The notes beneath the pieces are model-generated. The model was not told where the DNA came from and made no database searches. It saw only the letters and a program-made list of their open reading frames with translations. A program made the translations under genes and the position numbers. DNA of 41,991 nt from Lachnospiraceae bacterium (GTDB taxonomy: Bacteria > Bacillota > Clostridia > Lachnospirales > Lachnospiraceae), in NCBI GenBank assembly GCA_902363675.1, contig CABJAV010000025.1:1-41991 (forward strand). Direction: 5' to 3'. Shown here piece by piece: positions 1 to 9,235 of the stretch. Each line of letters opens with the position of its first letter. The first letter of the stretch is position 1.

Positions 1-2
1 AG

Positions 3-189
3 AAACGACATGTCATCGATGCGGTTGTCACAGTAAATGTAACAGAACATCAAGTTCTGGAACTTCCAATCTGTATGCTGCACGGGGATACCCGCAGAGG
101 TGAGTTTCCTGCTGATGTAAAAGCAGCCGTACAGTATGGCGAAAACCTTCAGTCATTAGCTGTTGCGTTGAATACCGTAGGTGCAGTCA
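3..189 (+). mobile_element. IS66-family transposase fragment, degenerate, 5'-truncated by the window
   Basis: An open frame enters from the window edge and reads KRHVIDAVVTVNVTEHQ, then RRGEFPADVKAAVQYGENL and QSLAVALNTVGAV. This matches the N-terminal part of IS66 TnpC transposases: the VTEH segment, a zinc-finger region, then the GxFPADVxAxVQYGxNLxAL block. The expected zinc-finger cysteine pairs are lost; the sequence there reads ICMLHGDTRR with one Cys. After NTVGAV (about base 188) the similarity ends abruptly, the expected catalytic domain is missing, and the frame runs into unrelated sequence and stops at 266. I read this as a dead remnant. No IS66 end or target duplication is visible. 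Confidence 0.7.
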
Positions 190-199
190 TTGATCGTGA

Positions 200-292
200 T
201 GGGAATATGAGTTGGAAATGGATGAAGCAGGCTGGGTACCAGTTGGGCAATTGGTGGATGCTTTGAATAAGGATGAGAAGTGGGAAAGATAA
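200..292 (+). pseudogene. Fragment resembling RNA 2'-phosphotransferase (Tpt1/KptA), N-terminal region
   Basis: In a different frame from the IS66 remnant, bases 200-292 read WEYELEMDEAGWVPVGQL then VDALNKDEKWER and a TAA stop. The spacing of LxxDExGWVxVxxLxxAL resembles the N-terminal winged-helix region of KptA/Tpt1 RNA 2'-phosphotransferases. Only about 30 codons remain. The preceding FLSFVLRHKPE-type motif and the catalytic domain are absent, and no start codon is visible. It abuts the transposase remnant at about base 189, which suggests a deletion joining two broken genes. The family call rests on a short motif and is tentative. Confidence 0.4.
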
Positions 293-351
293 AACAAATC
301 AAAAGGAATTATGAAAAGCATAAACAATGTATGAAATCTTCCCCGAATCCC

Positions 352-380
352 TTGACGCAAAACGGTTGCCGACTTACAGT
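352..380 (+). promoter_or_regulatory. Putative sigma-A promoter of the dnaK-like gene
   Basis: TTGACG at 352-357 and TACAGT at 375-380 are separated by 17 bases, upstream of the Hsp70 gene. No CIRCE (HrcA) operator was seen between here and the gene. Confidence 0.5.
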
Positions 381-395
381 TATTAATAGGATAAA

Positions 396-420
396 TGTAC
401 TTGCGGCGGCTGTAAGTACA
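396..420 (+). promoter_or_regulatory. Inverted repeat in the dnaK-like leader
   Basis: TGTACTT (396-402) and AAGTACA (414-420) form a perfect 7-base inverted repeat around an 11-base GC-rich loop. It lies downstream of the putative -10 and 8 bases before the ribosome site, so it could be an operator or an RNA hairpin affecting translation. Function is inferred from position only. Confidence 0.4.
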
Positions 421-440
421 AGGAAATGGAGGAAGCGGCC

Positions 441-2195
441 TTGGGTAAGGTAATAGGAATAGATTTAGGAACAACAAACAGCTGTGTTGCGGTCCTGGAG
501 AATGACCAGCCGGTTGTGATCACAAATGCGGAAGGCTCACGTACGACGCCTTCCGTTGTTGCATTTACGAAAAATGGAGAACGTCTGGTAGGGGATACGG
601 CAAAGCGCCAGGCTGCTGTCAATGTAGATCGGACCTTTTTTTCCATCAAGAGAGAGATGGGCACCAATTATCGTGCGAAGATTGATGGAAAACAGTATAC
701 ACCACAGGAAATTTCTTCCATGATTCTGCGGAAACTGAAAAAGGATGCAGAAGAGTATCTGGGAGAGACAGTTTCAGATGCGGTCATTACGGTTCCGGCG
801 TATTTTAACGATGCACAGAGACAGGCAACAAAAGATGCCGGACGAATTGCAGGATTAAATGTACTGCGTATTATCAATGAGCCGACATCTGCAGCGTTGG
901 CATATGGACTCGACCATGGACAGCCACAGAAAATACTTGTGTATGATCTTGGCGGAGGAACATTTGATGTTTCGGTGATCGAGATTGGCGATAACCTTAT
1001 CGAAGTACTTGCGACAGCCGGAGATAACCATCTCGGAGGCGACGATTTTGACGCTCGTGTTACAGATTATCTTGTGATGGAATTTCTGCATACACAACGC
1101 ATTGATCTGCGCAAAGATGCGACAGCGATGCAGCGTGTCCGGGAAGAAGCAGAAAAAGCAAAGAAAGTATTATCGTCCTCTTCGACAACCAGTATCAATC
1201 TTCCTTTTATCACTACGGTAAAAGGAGAACCAAAGCACATGGAAATGACACTTACACGGGCAAAATTTGATGAATTGACAAGAGACCTCGTGGAGCGTAC
1301 ACGCGGTCCGGTGCAGCAGGCGTTAAGTGATGCCGGAATTACGGCGGCAGATCTTGGCATGGTTCTTCTGGTCGGCGGATCGACCCGTATGCCATCCGTA
1401 TACGAGGAAGTTACAAGGATCACGGGCAGGGAACCGTCGAGAAATCTGAATCCTGACGAGTGTGTGGCTTTAGGCGCAGCCGTACAGGGCGGCAAGTTGG
1501 GAGGTGCACTGGTTGCAGGTTCCTCCGCAGCAGAAATCATTCTGATGGATGTAACACCTCTTTCGTTGTCAATTGAAACGATGGGTGGAATATCCACAAA
1601 ACTGATCGATCGTAACACGACAATCCCGACAAGGTACAGTAAAGTGTTTACAACTGCATCAAATTTCCAGACTTCTGTGGATATCAAAGTTTTGCAGGGA
1701 GAGCGGCAGTTTGCCAAAGACAATAAATTACTGGGACGTTTCCAGTTGCGGGGCATTAAGCCGGCACCGGCAGGTGTGCCACAGATTGAAGTGACATTTG
1801 ATATTGATGCAAACGGAATTGTGCAGGTGTCTGCAAAGGATTTGGGTACCGGAAGACATCAGGAAATCACAATTACTGCAAGTTCCAATCTGTCTGATGC
1901 GGAGATTGAGCGTGCCATCCGTGAGGCAGCAGAGTATGAAGCGACCGACGGACAGCGTAAGGCTTACATTGACAGCCAGAGTGAAGCCGACACCTTGATT
2001 CGTCAGGTAGAGAATGCTTATAAAGAAAAGAAAAAGGGCATGGATGGAGCCAAAAAGCGTCAGATCAAGAGCAACCTTTCTTATCTGAAGAAACTTGTGA
2101 GCCACACCAAGCCCGGTAATGTAACAGAAGAGCAGTCCGCAGAGATCCGTCGCGCCACGGCAGAACTTCGTACGGCTGCAGCAGAAATTCTGTAA
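441..2195 (+). CDS. Hsp70/DnaK-type chaperone, short paralog
   Basis: This is an ATP-dependent protein-folding chaperone of the Hsp70 family. The nucleotide-binding domain is complete: the first phosphate loop [14 protein letters not shown] at the N-terminus, [17 protein letters not shown], the second phosphate motif [11 protein letters not shown] and the adenosine motif [10 protein letters not shown] substrate-binding domain follows (LSIETMGG, then QVLQGER-like [13 protein letters not shown]). I choose the TTG at 441 because GGAGGAAG at 428-435 sits 5 bases upstream and the product then begins [10 protein letters not shown], the canonical DnaK start; an ATG at 426 has no ribosome site. The product is 584 residues, shorter than the usual 610-640, with a short lid and no acidic tail. 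No grpE, dnaJ or hrcA is adjacent, so this is probably a second DnaK rather than the housekeeping copy. Confidence 0.9.
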   Translation: MGKVIGIDLGTTNSCVAVLENDQPVVITNAEGSRTTPSVVAFTKNGERLVGDTAKRQAAVNVDRTFFSIKREMGTNYRAKIDGKQYTPQEISSMILRKLKKDAEEYLGETVSDAVITVPAYFNDAQRQATKDAGRIAGLNVLRIINEPTSAALAYGLDHGQPQKILVYDLGGGTFDVSVIEIGDNLIEVLATAGDNHLGGDDFDARVTDYLVMEFLHTQRIDLRKDATAMQRVREEAEKAKKVLSSSSTTSINLPFITTVKGEPKHMEMTLTRAKFDELTRDLVERTRGPVQQALSDAGITAADLGMVLLVGGSTRMPSVYEEVTRITGREPSRNLNPDECVALGAAVQGGKLGGALVAGSSAAEIILMDVTPLSLSIETMGGISTKLIDRNTTIPTRYSKVFTTASNFQTSVDIKVLQGERQFAKDNKLLGRFQLRGIKPAPAGVPQIEVTFDIDANGIVQVSAKDLGTGRHQEITITASSNLSDAEIERAIREAAEYEATDGQRKAYIDSQSEADTLIRQVENAYKEKKKGMDGAKKRQIKSNLSYLKKLVSHTKPGNVTEEQSAEIRRATAELRTAAAEIL

Positions 2196-2196
2196 T

Positions 2197-2841
2197 TTAT
2201 TCCAGTTGTCCGTCGACAACGTGAACTGCATATTTTTTTAAATCGACTTTACCATTAAGAACCTCGATTCCATCTGCCCTGAGGCGGTTTGCCTGTTCAT
2301 CAGCTCCGCCAAACGCAAATGCGCCGGATAATTCGCCTTTGGCATTTACGACGCGATAGCAAGGAATTTCGGATGGATCGGGGTTTTTGTGTAATGCATT
2401 TCCGACAGCACGGCACATCTTTTTATTTCCGGCGAGTTCAGCAATCTGACTGTAAGTGGCAACTTTTCCTTTCGGTATCTGTTTGACGGCTTCATAGATC
2501 CGTCTGGTAGGATTGTCTGTCACGATCGCATAACTGTCGGCAATCATATTTTTAATCGCATCATCCGGAACGGTGCCGTCGAGAATGATGGTATTCCAGT
2601 TGTCTTTATTCTGGTGCCATCCCGGTATGACGGACGCAAATGCATCTCTCCAAAAATCACGCCATGCAGGGGAGACTTTTACATTCAGGTTTATGAAACC
2701 ATCCTTCTCATAGGTCCATAAAAAGGCTTTTTTACTGCCTTTTACCCGAACAAGCTGCCAGTTCGGATCGTGAAAAGGCGCCTGCTGATAGGTGTCTGGA
2801 AATGTAAGTGCGTAAGTTAATGCTTCGAATCTTGTGCGCAT
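2197..2841 (-). CDS. YjbR/MmcQ domain fused to MGMT (alkyltransferase) DNA-binding domain
   Basis: Residues 1 to about 105 match the MmcQ/YjbR fold: FEALTYALTFPDTYQQAPF, then WLxVKxxKKAFLWTYEKDGFINLNVK and an NWNTIIL segment. Residues about 112-195 match the C-terminal domain of O6-methylguanine-DNA methyltransferases: RIYEAVKQIPKGKVATYSQIAELAG, then AVGNALHKNP, IPCYRVV and SGAFAFGG. The active-site Cys is kept in PCYRV, where canonical enzymes have PCHRV and alkyltransferase-like proteins have Trp. Either direct alkyl transfer or damage recognition is possible. A good ribosome site (GGGAGGC) precedes the ATG. The gene is convergent with the dnaK-like gene, with one base between the two stops. 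Confidence 0.85.
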   Translation of the reverse strand: MRTRFEALTYALTFPDTYQQAPFHDPNWQLVRVKGSKKAFLWTYEKDGFINLNVKVSPAWRDFWRDAFASVIPGWHQNKDNWNTIILDGTVPDDAIKNMIADSYAIVTDNPTRRIYEAVKQIPKGKVATYSQIAELAGNKKMCRAVGNALHKNPDPSEIPCYRVVNAKGELSGAFAFGGADEQANRLRADGIEVLNGKVDLKKYAVHVVDGQLE

Positions 2842-2896
2842 AGTTGCCTCCCGTAATCGATATATTTTTATTAACTATTATTCAGTTACTGCTTTT

Positions 2897-2926
2897 AGTA
2901 TAAGTCGCCGGTAGCCCAATGCGCAA
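2897..2926 (-). promoter_or_regulatory. Putative promoter of the YjbR-MGMT gene
   Basis: On the minus strand TTGCGC (2926-2921) and TATACT (2902-2897) are separated by 18 bases, about 55 bases before the start codon. Confidence 0.4.
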
Positions 2927-2961
2927 CAGGATCGACAAATAAGATTACCAATTTCATTATC

Positions 2962-2990
2962 TTGCACATCGGGAATGCATTCGTTATAAT
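2962..2990 (+). promoter_or_regulatory. Sigma-A promoter of the amidase/two-component operon
   Basis: TTGCAC (2962-2967), a 17-base spacer and a perfect TATAAT (2985-2990) lie 32 bases before the amidase start. Confidence 0.65.
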
Positions 2991-3022
2991 GATTTGTAGT
3001 ACATTTAAGGAGAAAGAAAATT

Positions 3023-3916
3023 GTGAAAATGAAGAAATTTTTGATGACAACTTTATGTGTGACGATATTGGCAGGATCTCTTGGAGGATGCGGATTTGGC
3101 ACAAAAACCCGGGAAGCGGATATTCCTGTGGAAGTTCAGGAATCCCAGGAGGAGACAGAGGAAAATACACAGATTGAAATAGAGACGGAAACACAAGTCC
3201 CGACGGAGACAGAAACTGAGACACAGACACAGGCCGAAACAGAGGCACCGGAAGAAACGGAGAGCGAGACGGCGGATAATGCGCATACAAAACATTTGAT
3301 CGCAATCGATGCAGGGCATCAGAAGACCGCGAATACCGATAAGGAACCAGTGGGGCCGGGCGCAACGGAGAAAAAGGCAAAAGTTGCAGGCGGAACACAC
3401 GGTGAGACCAGCGGACTGGCAGAGTATCAGCTTACCTTGCAGGTAGCATTGAAATTACAGAAAGAATTGGAAAGCAGAGGGTATGAAGTGTTGATGATTC
3501 GTACCTCAAATGATGTTAATATCAGTAATGCGGAGCGCGCGCAGATGGCGAACGATGCCAATGCAGACGCTTTTATCCGTATCCATGCAAACGGTGCGGA
3601 GAATACTTCTGCCAATGGTGCGATGACGATCTGTCAGACGTCTTCGAACCCATATAACAGTGCGTTGTACAGTCAGAGTAAGGAGCTGTCGACGGATGTA
3701 CTTGATAGTCTGGTAAGTGCCACTGGCTGCAAAAAGGAGCGCGTGTGGGAGACCGATACGATGAGTGGAATCAACTGGTGTCAGGTGCCGGTTACGATTG
3801 TTGAGATGGGCTATATGACGAATCCGACAGAAGATGCGCTGATGGCAACGGAAGATTATCAGTATAAAATAGTAGATGGAATTGCAAATGGAATTGATCA
3901 ATTTATGGAGCAGTAA
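3023..3916 (+). CDS. N-acetylmuramoyl-L-alanine amidase (Amidase_3), lipoprotein
   Basis: This secreted zinc amidase would cleave the bond between MurNAc and L-alanine in peptidoglycan. Translation starts at GTG 3023 with AAGGAGA 9 bases upstream. Residues 1-23 are a lipoprotein signal ending in the lipobox LGGC, so the enzyme should be membrane-anchored through Cys23. Residues about 30-90 are a Glu/Thr-rich disordered linker built from TETETQ-like units. The catalytic domain (about 92-297) shows IDAGHQ, GLAEYQL, IRIHANG and [12 protein letters not shown], which supply the zinc ligands and the catalytic Glu. It heads an operon with a coiled-coil protein and a two-component system, which suggests envelope-related signalling (inference). 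Confidence 0.9.
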   Translation: MKMKKFLMTTLCVTILAGSLGGCGFGTKTREADIPVEVQESQEETEENTQIEIETETQVPTETETETQTQAETEAPEETESETADNAHTKHLIAIDAGHQKTANTDKEPVGPGATEKKAKVAGGTHGETSGLAEYQLTLQVALKLQKELESRGYEVLMIRTSNDVNISNAERAQMANDANADAFIRIHANGAENTSANGAMTICQTSSNPYNSALYSQSKELSTDVLDSLVSATGCKKERVWETDTMSGINWCQVPVTIVEMGYMTNPTEDALMATEDYQYKIVDGIANGIDQFMEQ

Positions 3917-3925
3917 GGAGTAGAG

Positions 3926-4792
3926 ATGGGAGTACAGGATGATACAGAGAAAGTGCTTCGTGCACTTCATGTGATGTTGGCGAAAGGCGAACAGTATCCG
4001 AAAGAGCCGAGCAAGGTAATTGTTGATAAGCAGCAAATGTTAGATTTATTGAGTGCATTAAATCAATGCATGTATCAAATGCAGGAGAAGTACGAACTGA
4101 CAAAAAGCAGTCGCGACAAAGCAGAGAGAGATTTCCGCAAGCAGGGAGACACTATTATCATGGATGCCAGCCACAAGGCAGAAGATATCTATGCGGCTTC
4201 GGTAATGTATATGAATGAAGCCTTGAATCATATGCGCGATATTATGAAAGAATCAAATGAGAATGTTTCCAAAATCTATGCGGATCTGAATGAAAAAATG
4301 GATATAGAACAGCGCCGTATCAAGACAAATCAGCTGGAGCTGAAAAGTCAGATGCAGGATCTGGTCGATACAGAGAAATATCTGAAAATCATAGAGGAAC
4401 GTAACAGGGAACTTGAAAAGCAGAAAAATGAAGGCAAACCAGAAGAAGATGAGGAAGTTTCTATTTATGCGAACCGTCAGACGGAGATCAAAATTAATCA
4501 GGAATATCTGGATAAGCTGGGACTGTCAGTAATTGATGAGACGGAAAAAGAAGTGGAAGCGGACAAAGGCGTAAGTTATGCGGACGATGACGACGAGGAA
4601 GATGAAGAATTGAAACAACTTCAGGCAGAAATCCGTGTAAATCTGGATGCTGATTATTTCCAGTGGAAAGAGGAGCAGGAAAAGGGAGAAGAAAGAGCGG
4701 ATTCCGACAAGACAAAAGAGAAAACAGATGGAATACAGAAGGTGTGGAAAAATCTGATAGGAGGACATCAACATGACGATTCTGGTATGTGA
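3926..4792 (+). CDS. Uncharacterised coiled-coil protein
   Basis: I do not recognise a named family. The 288-residue product has no signal peptide or membrane segment. Residues about 60-180 are predicted by eye to be long coiled coil, rich in Lys, Glu and Gln with heptad-like spacing (KYELTKSSRDKAERDFRKQ, LEKQKNEGKPEEDEE). A very acidic stretch, DDDDEEDEE, lies near residue 220 and the C-terminus is Lys/Glu-rich. It has an AAGGAG ribosome site 9 bases after the amidase stop, and its last 20 bases overlap the response regulator start, so it is translationally coupled to the two-component system. It may be a cytoplasmic scaffold, but no function can be assigned. Confidence 0.75.
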   Translation: MGVQDDTEKVLRALHVMLAKGEQYPKEPSKVIVDKQQMLDLLSALNQCMYQMQEKYELTKSSRDKAERDFRKQGDTIIMDASHKAEDIYAASVMYMNEALNHMRDIMKESNENVSKIYADLNEKMDIEQRRIKTNQLELKSQMQDLVDTEKYLKIIEERNRELEKQKNEGKPEEDEEVSIYANRQTEIKINQEYLDKLGLSVIDETEKEVEADKGVSYADDDDEEDEELKQLQAEIRVNLDADYFQWKEEQEKGEERADSDKTKEKTDGIQKVWKNLIGGHQHDDSGM

Positions 4793-5462
4793 TGACGACA
4801 AAGAAATTGTTGAAGCAATTGAAATCTATTTACTGCAGGAGGGCTTTTCGGTAGAAAAAGCATACGACGGGGAGCAGGCGCTTGAGATATTGAAAAAGAA
4901 GTCCATTGATCTGATGATCATAGATGTGATGATGCCGAAACTGGATGGTATACGTGCAACATTTCAGGTGCGGAAAACGAGCAGTATTCCAATTATTATC
5001 CTTTCAGCAAAGACGCAGGATACGGATAAAATCCTTGGTCTGAACGTAGGAGCGGATGACTATGTCTCTAAGCCGTTCAATCCACTGGAGCTGGTTGCCA
5101 GAGTAAAGTCCCAGCTGCGCAGATATACAACATTGTCGAATGGTGCACCGGGAGAGACGATATATGAAGAGGGCGGCCTGGTCATCAATGATGATTTAAA
5201 GAAGGTTACCGTTGATGGTGAGGAAGTAAAGCTCACACCGATTGAATATAACATCCTTCTTCTTTTGATGAAAAATAAAGGAAAGGTTTTCTCTATCAGC
5301 CAGATATATGAGGCAATCTGGAATGAGGAGGCAATTGGAGCAGACAACACGGTTGCAGTACATATCCGTCATATTCGTGAGAAAATCGAAATCAATCCAA
5401 AGGAGCCACGTTACCTGAAAGTTGTGTGGGGCGTTGGATATAAAATAGAGGCGGGGGTATAG
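4773..5462 (+). CDS. OmpR/PhoB-family response regulator
   Basis: This DNA-binding response regulator has 229 residues. The receiver domain (1-115) carries the acidic pocket CDDD (7-9), the phospho-acceptor Asp51 in IIDVMMPKLDG, the switch Ser in IILSAK and the Lys in VSKPFNP. The winged-helix effector domain (about 128-229) shows LTPIEYNILLLLMKNKGKVFS and NTVAVHIRHIREKIE, ending in VWGVGYKIE. The ATG is preceded by GGAGG at good spacing and lies inside the end of the coiled-coil gene. The histidine kinase follows after 6 bases. Its subtype resembles VanR-like regulators of envelope stress. Confidence 0.93.
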   Translation: MTILVCDDDKEIVEAIEIYLLQEGFSVEKAYDGEQALEILKKKSIDLMIIDVMMPKLDGIRATFQVRKTSSIPIIILSAKTQDTDKILGLNVGADDYVSKPFNPLELVARVKSQLRRYTTLSNGAPGETIYEEGGLVINDDLKKVTVDGEEVKLTPIEYNILLLLMKNKGKVFSISQIYEAIWNEEAIGADNTVAVHIRHIREKIEINPKEPRYLKVVWGVGYKIEAGV

Positions 5463-5468
5463 CCGCCT

Positions 5469-6857
5469 ATGAAGGAATATTCAAATGGAATCAAAGGCGC
5501 GGCAATCGTGATCCATCAGATGTTCTTTGTGTTGATGGTGTGTTCTTTGTATGGGGTTGGATATGACATTGCACACCATATCAAAGGAATAGTGGGACTG
5601 AGTACGTTAATCGTTATTGGATTGGTGGGTGGCTTTGTGATGCTGGCATATCTGACAAGTGTTACGGGAAGGCATGGAGCCGATGATCCTGAGGTGTATC
5701 TGAACTTTGTGGACCGGATTTATACGGATATTCAGTTGTTGGTATTTGGCTTTTTACTATATGGAGCAATTTATGTATGCCGGGAAATTGGAAGAATGGA
5801 TTTCGAATTTTCCGGACTGCTTGTGGCGGTGGGAACTCTCGGCTATCTGGCTGACGTTGTCTTTCTTTTTTTCTATCTGAGCATTGTGCGCAAGGCAAAA
5901 AGCAATACACTTTTGACACACAGCCTGATTTATCAGGGGATTGTATTTGTCCGGGAAGCAATATCTTCCAAACAAAACCCACGCTATTGTACACGTAAGG
6001 CAAGAGAGCGTTATGAGATACAGAATGCAATCGAGGAAATTTCCAAAGGCGCATTGGATACTACATTAAATGTGGATGATTTTCAGGGACAGGAGCGGGA
6101 TATCGCCATTGCAGTAAACAATATCCGTGAAGGGCTGAGCGAGGCTGTTATGGAGCGGATAAGAAATGAACGCATCAAAGCCGATCTTATCACCAACGTA
6201 TCCCACGATATCAAGACGCCTCTTACTTCAATTGTCAATTATGTGGATTTGCTCAAGCGCGAAAATTTAGAAAATGAAAATGCGCGGAACTATATCCGTA
6301 TTTTGGATGAAAAGTCCCAAAGGCTCAAACAATTGACGGAAGATCTTGTGGAAGTGTCCAAGATTACTTCGGGAAATGTGCATCTGGAGATGCAGACAAT
6401 CGATATGGTGGAGCTGATCTACCAGACAGGCGGAGAATTTAACGAGCGTTTTGAAGCAAGAGGCCTTACGATTGTGACAAAACTTCCGAATCAGGCGGTA
6501 CTTGTCAATGCGGATGGGCGTCAGCTGTACCGTGCAATTGAAAATTTATATACAAATGCTGCAAAATATGCATTGGAGAACACGAGGGTGTATGTGGAGC
6601 TTGAAGTTGAAGATACCACAGCTGTATTTACCATAAAGAATATCTCAAAGAATCCACTGCCGGAGAAGCAGGAAGGTGGGAAGGATCTGACAGCCCGTTT
6701 TGTCCGGGGGGATGTGTCACGTACCACGGAGGGAAGCGGACTTGGCTTATCCATTGCCAAAAACCTCACGAATCTTATGGGTGGCGAGTTTAAGATTCAG
6801 ACAGATGGGGACCTGTTTATTGCAAAAATTCAATTTGAAATTCTGAACAACTTATAA
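5469..6857 (+). CDS. Membrane sensor histidine kinase
   Basis: This is the partner of the preceding response regulator. About the first 150 residues contain four or five hydrophobic membrane segments (for example MFFVLMVCSLYGVGY, STLIVIGLVGGFVMLAYL, LLVFGFLLYGAIYVC, VVFLFFYLSIV) and no large extracellular domain, so it probably senses within the membrane. A HAMP-like linker leads to the dimerisation helix with His246 in NVSHDIKTPLTSIVNYVDLL. The ATPase domain shows the N box (ENLYTNAAKYA) and the G2 box (GSGLGLSIAKN). The 462-residue length and the order match VanS-like kinases. The start is 6 bases after the regulator stop, with a weak ribosome site inside the regulator end. Confidence 0.92.
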   Translation: MKEYSNGIKGAAIVIHQMFFVLMVCSLYGVGYDIAHHIKGIVGLSTLIVIGLVGGFVMLAYLTSVTGRHGADDPEVYLNFVDRIYTDIQLLVFGFLLYGAIYVCREIGRMDFEFSGLLVAVGTLGYLADVVFLFFYLSIVRKAKSNTLLTHSLIYQGIVFVREAISSKQNPRYCTRKARERYEIQNAIEEISKGALDTTLNVDDFQGQERDIAIAVNNIREGLSEAVMERIRNERIKADLITNVSHDIKTPLTSIVNYVDLLKRENLENENARNYIRILDEKSQRLKQLTEDLVEVSKITSGNVHLEMQTIDMVELIYQTGGEFNERFEARGLTIVTKLPNQAVLVNADGRQLYRAIENLYTNAAKYALENTRVYVELEVEDTTAVFTIKNISKNPLPEKQEGGKDLTARFVRGDVSRTTEGSGLGLSIAKNLTNLMGGEFKIQTDGDLFIAKIQFEILNNL

Positions 6858-6872
6858 AATCTGTGGGAATGC

Positions 6873-6901
6873 TTGATTTCAGAGCGGGCAACAGATATAA
6901 T
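6873..6901 (+). promoter_or_regulatory. Sigma-A promoter of the hydratase gene
   Basis: TTGATT (6873-6878), a 17-base spacer and a perfect TATAAT (6896-6901) precede a strong AAGGAGG ribosome site and the ATG at 6941. Confidence 0.65.
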
Positions 6902-6940
6902 TCAAACTAACTGGTTTAGATACGTACAAGGAGGAAAAAA

Positions 6941-9226
6941 ATGAAACTTTATGAAAATGGCGCATATCTGATTCAGGGAAAAGACATAGTAATCAATTCC
7001 CCGGAAGCTGTTGCAGCAGTAGCAAGTAAGACCGGAAAGCAGATTTCTGCAGAAGAAGCAAAGAAAGAAACCATCGCTTACGGCATTTTAAAAGACCATA
7101 ATACATCTGGGAATATGGAAAAACTCCAGATTAAATTTGATAAACTGACATCTCACGATATTACATTCGTAGGTATTATTCAGACAGCACGTGCATCCGG
7201 ACTTGAGAAATTCCCGATTCCATATGTACTGACAAACTGTCATAACAGTCTTTGTGCGGTAGGAGGAACTATCAATGAAGATGATCATATGTTTGGACTG
7301 ACCTGTGCAAAGAAATATGGCGGAATCTACGTTCCACCACATCAGGCAGTTATCCATCAGTTTGCAAGAGAGATGCTTGCCGGCGGTGGAAAGATGATCC
7401 TTGGATCGGACTCTCATACACGTTATGGTGCACTTGGAACCATGGCAGTCGGAGAAGGTGGACCGGAGCTGGTTAAGCAGCTTTTGAATAAGACATACGA
7501 TATTGATATGCCGGGTGTTGTAGGTATTTACCTGACCGGTGAGCCAATGAAGGGCGTTGGTCCACAGGATATCGCACTTGCAATTATCGGTGAAGTATTT
7601 GCAAATGGATTTGTTAAGAATAAAGTCATGGAGTTTGTCGGACCGGGTGTCTCAAATTTAAGTGTAGACTACCGTATCGGTGTTGACGTAATGACAACAG
7701 AGACAACTTGTCTTTCTTCTATCTGGAGAACGGATGACAAGGTAAAAGAGTTCTATGAGATTCATGGAAGAGAAGAAGACTATAAGGAGTTAAATCCGGG
7801 TGAAGTTGCATTTTATGACAGCTTTATCGAACTTGATTTAAGCACTATCAAGCCAATGATCGCTATGCCGTTCCACCCGAGCAACACTTATACGATCGAT
7901 GAATTGAATGCAAACCTTATGGATATTCTCGATGACTGTGAGAAGCGTGCACAGGTTAGCTTTGATGGAAAAGTGAAGCTGGATTTAAAGAGTAAAGTAA
8001 AGAACGGAAGACTTTATGTTGATCAGGGAATCATTGCCGGATGTGCCGGTGGTGGATTTGAGAATATCTGTGATGCTGCTGATATTTTAAAGGGAGCATC
8101 TATCGGAGCCGATGAATTTACGCTCAGCGTATATCCTGCATCTACTCCAATTTATATGGAATTAGTAAAGAATGGTGTTGTAGCAAACCTTCTTGCTACC
8201 GGAGCCATCGTAAAGACTGCATTCTGCGGACCATGCTTTGGTGCCGGAGATACACCTGCAAACAATGCGTTCTCTATCCGTCATTCTACACGTAACTTCC
8301 CGAACCGTGAGGGATCTAAGGTACAGAATGGTCAGGTGGCTTCTGTTGCACTTATGGATGCACGTTCTATTGCAGCAACTGCAGCAAATAAGGGATATCT
8401 GACATCTGCAGCAGACATGGATGTAAACTTCTCAAAACCAAAGTATTTCTTTGACAAGACAATTTATGAGAATCGTGTATTTGACAGCAAGGGTGTTGCA
8501 GATCCAAGCGTTGAGATCCAGTTTGGTCCAAACATCAAAGACTGGCCGGCAATGAGTGCATTACCAGAAAATCTGGTATTGAAGGTCGTTTCTGAAATTC
8601 ATGATCCGGTTACAACAACCGATGAACTGATTCCTTCCGGTGAGACTTCTTCTTTCCGTTCCAACCCATTGGGACTGGCAGAGTTCGCACTTTCCAGAAA
8701 GGATCCGGAGTACGTTGGCCGTGCAAAGGAAATCCAGAAGGCACAGAAGGCTGTAGAAGCAGATACCTGCCCTGCAAGTGTTGTACCGGAAGTTAAGGCT
8801 GTCATGGATACCATTAAGACAAAGTTCAGCGATATAAGCCGCAAGAATGTTGGATTTGGTAGCACAATTTTCGCTGTGAAGCCAGGTGATGGTTCTGCCC
8901 GTGAGCAGGCTGCATCCTGCCAGAAGGTACTTGGTGGCTGGGCAAATATTGCCAATGAATATGCAACCAAGAGATATCGTTCGAACCTGATCAACTGGGG
9001 AATGCTTCCATTCATCATTGACGAGGGAGAACTTCCATTCAAGAACCTGGATTATCTGTTCCTTCCAAATATCCGTACAGCGGTAGAAGAAGGAAAGAGT
9101 GAATTTGATGCATATGTAGTAAAAGACGGCGAGCTGAAACCATTTACACTTAAGATGGGTGCGCTTACTCCGGATGAGAAAGAGATTATCCTAAAGGGTT
9201 GTCTCATTAACTACTATCGCGGTTAG
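6941..9226 (+). CDS. Aconitase-superfamily hydratase (YbhJ-like)
   Basis: The 761-residue protein belongs to the aconitase iron-sulfur hydratase superfamily. It keeps the [19 protein letters not shown] active-site block near residue 150 and three cluster-ligand cysteines: Cys368 in GCAGGGF and Cys429/Cys432 in [11 protein letters not shown]. The conserved [11 protein letters not shown] loop follows. Its size and motif variants (CGPCFGAG instead of GPCIGQ) place it nearer the E. coli YbhJ group of putative hydratases than classical AcnA or LeuC. The substrate is unknown; no citrate synthase or isocitrate dehydrogenase is adjacent. It has its own promoter and is followed within 10 bases by a membrane protein gene. 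Confidence 0.85.
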   Translation: MKLYENGAYLIQGKDIVINSPEAVAAVASKTGKQISAEEAKKETIAYGILKDHNTSGNMEKLQIKFDKLTSHDITFVGIIQTARASGLEKFPIPYVLTNCHNSLCAVGGTINEDDHMFGLTCAKKYGGIYVPPHQAVIHQFAREMLAGGGKMILGSDSHTRYGALGTMAVGEGGPELVKQLLNKTYDIDMPGVVGIYLTGEPMKGVGPQDIALAIIGEVFANGFVKNKVMEFVGPGVSNLSVDYRIGVDVMTTETTCLSSIWRTDDKVKEFYEIHGREEDYKELNPGEVAFYDSFIELDLSTIKPMIAMPFHPSNTYTIDELNANLMDILDDCEKRAQVSFDGKVKLDLKSKVKNGRLYVDQGIIAGCAGGGFENICDAADILKGASIGADEFTLSVYPASTPIYMELVKNGVVANLLATGAIVKTAFCGPCFGAGDTPANNAFSIRHSTRNFPNREGSKVQNGQVASVALMDARSIAATAANKGYLTSAADMDVNFSKPKYFFDKTIYENRVFDSKGVADPSVEIQFGPNIKDWPAMSALPENLVLKVVSEIHDPVTTTDELIPSGETSSFRSNPLGLAEFALSRKDPEYVGRAKEIQKAQKAVEADTCPASVVPEVKAVMDTIKTKFSDISRKNVGFGSTIFAVKPGDGSAREQAASCQKVLGGWANIANEYATKRYRSNLINWGMLPFIIDEGELPFKNLDYLFLPNIRTAVEEGKSEFDAYVVKDGELKPFTLKMGALTPDEKEIILKGCLINYYRG

Positions 9227-9235
9227 GAGGATTCT

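Noticed and set aside
352..440. CIRCE operator expected before dnaK
   Set aside because: No TTAGCACTC-N9-GAGTGCTAA-like sequence is present.
1067..1756. Long open frame on the minus strand inside the dnaK-like gene (229 codons)
   Set aside because: It is antisense to a clearly conserved Hsp70 region, has no ribosome site and its product matches no known pattern.
2204..2219. GTTGTC/GACAAC hairpin between the dnaK-like and YjbR-MGMT genes
   Set aside because: It lies in the coding end of the MGMT fusion and no T run follows on either strand, so a terminator call is not supported.
2895..4036. Minus-strand open frames opposite the amidase and coiled-coil genes
   Set aside because: Repetitive sense codons produce open antisense frames; the sense strand has domains, promoter and ribosome sites.
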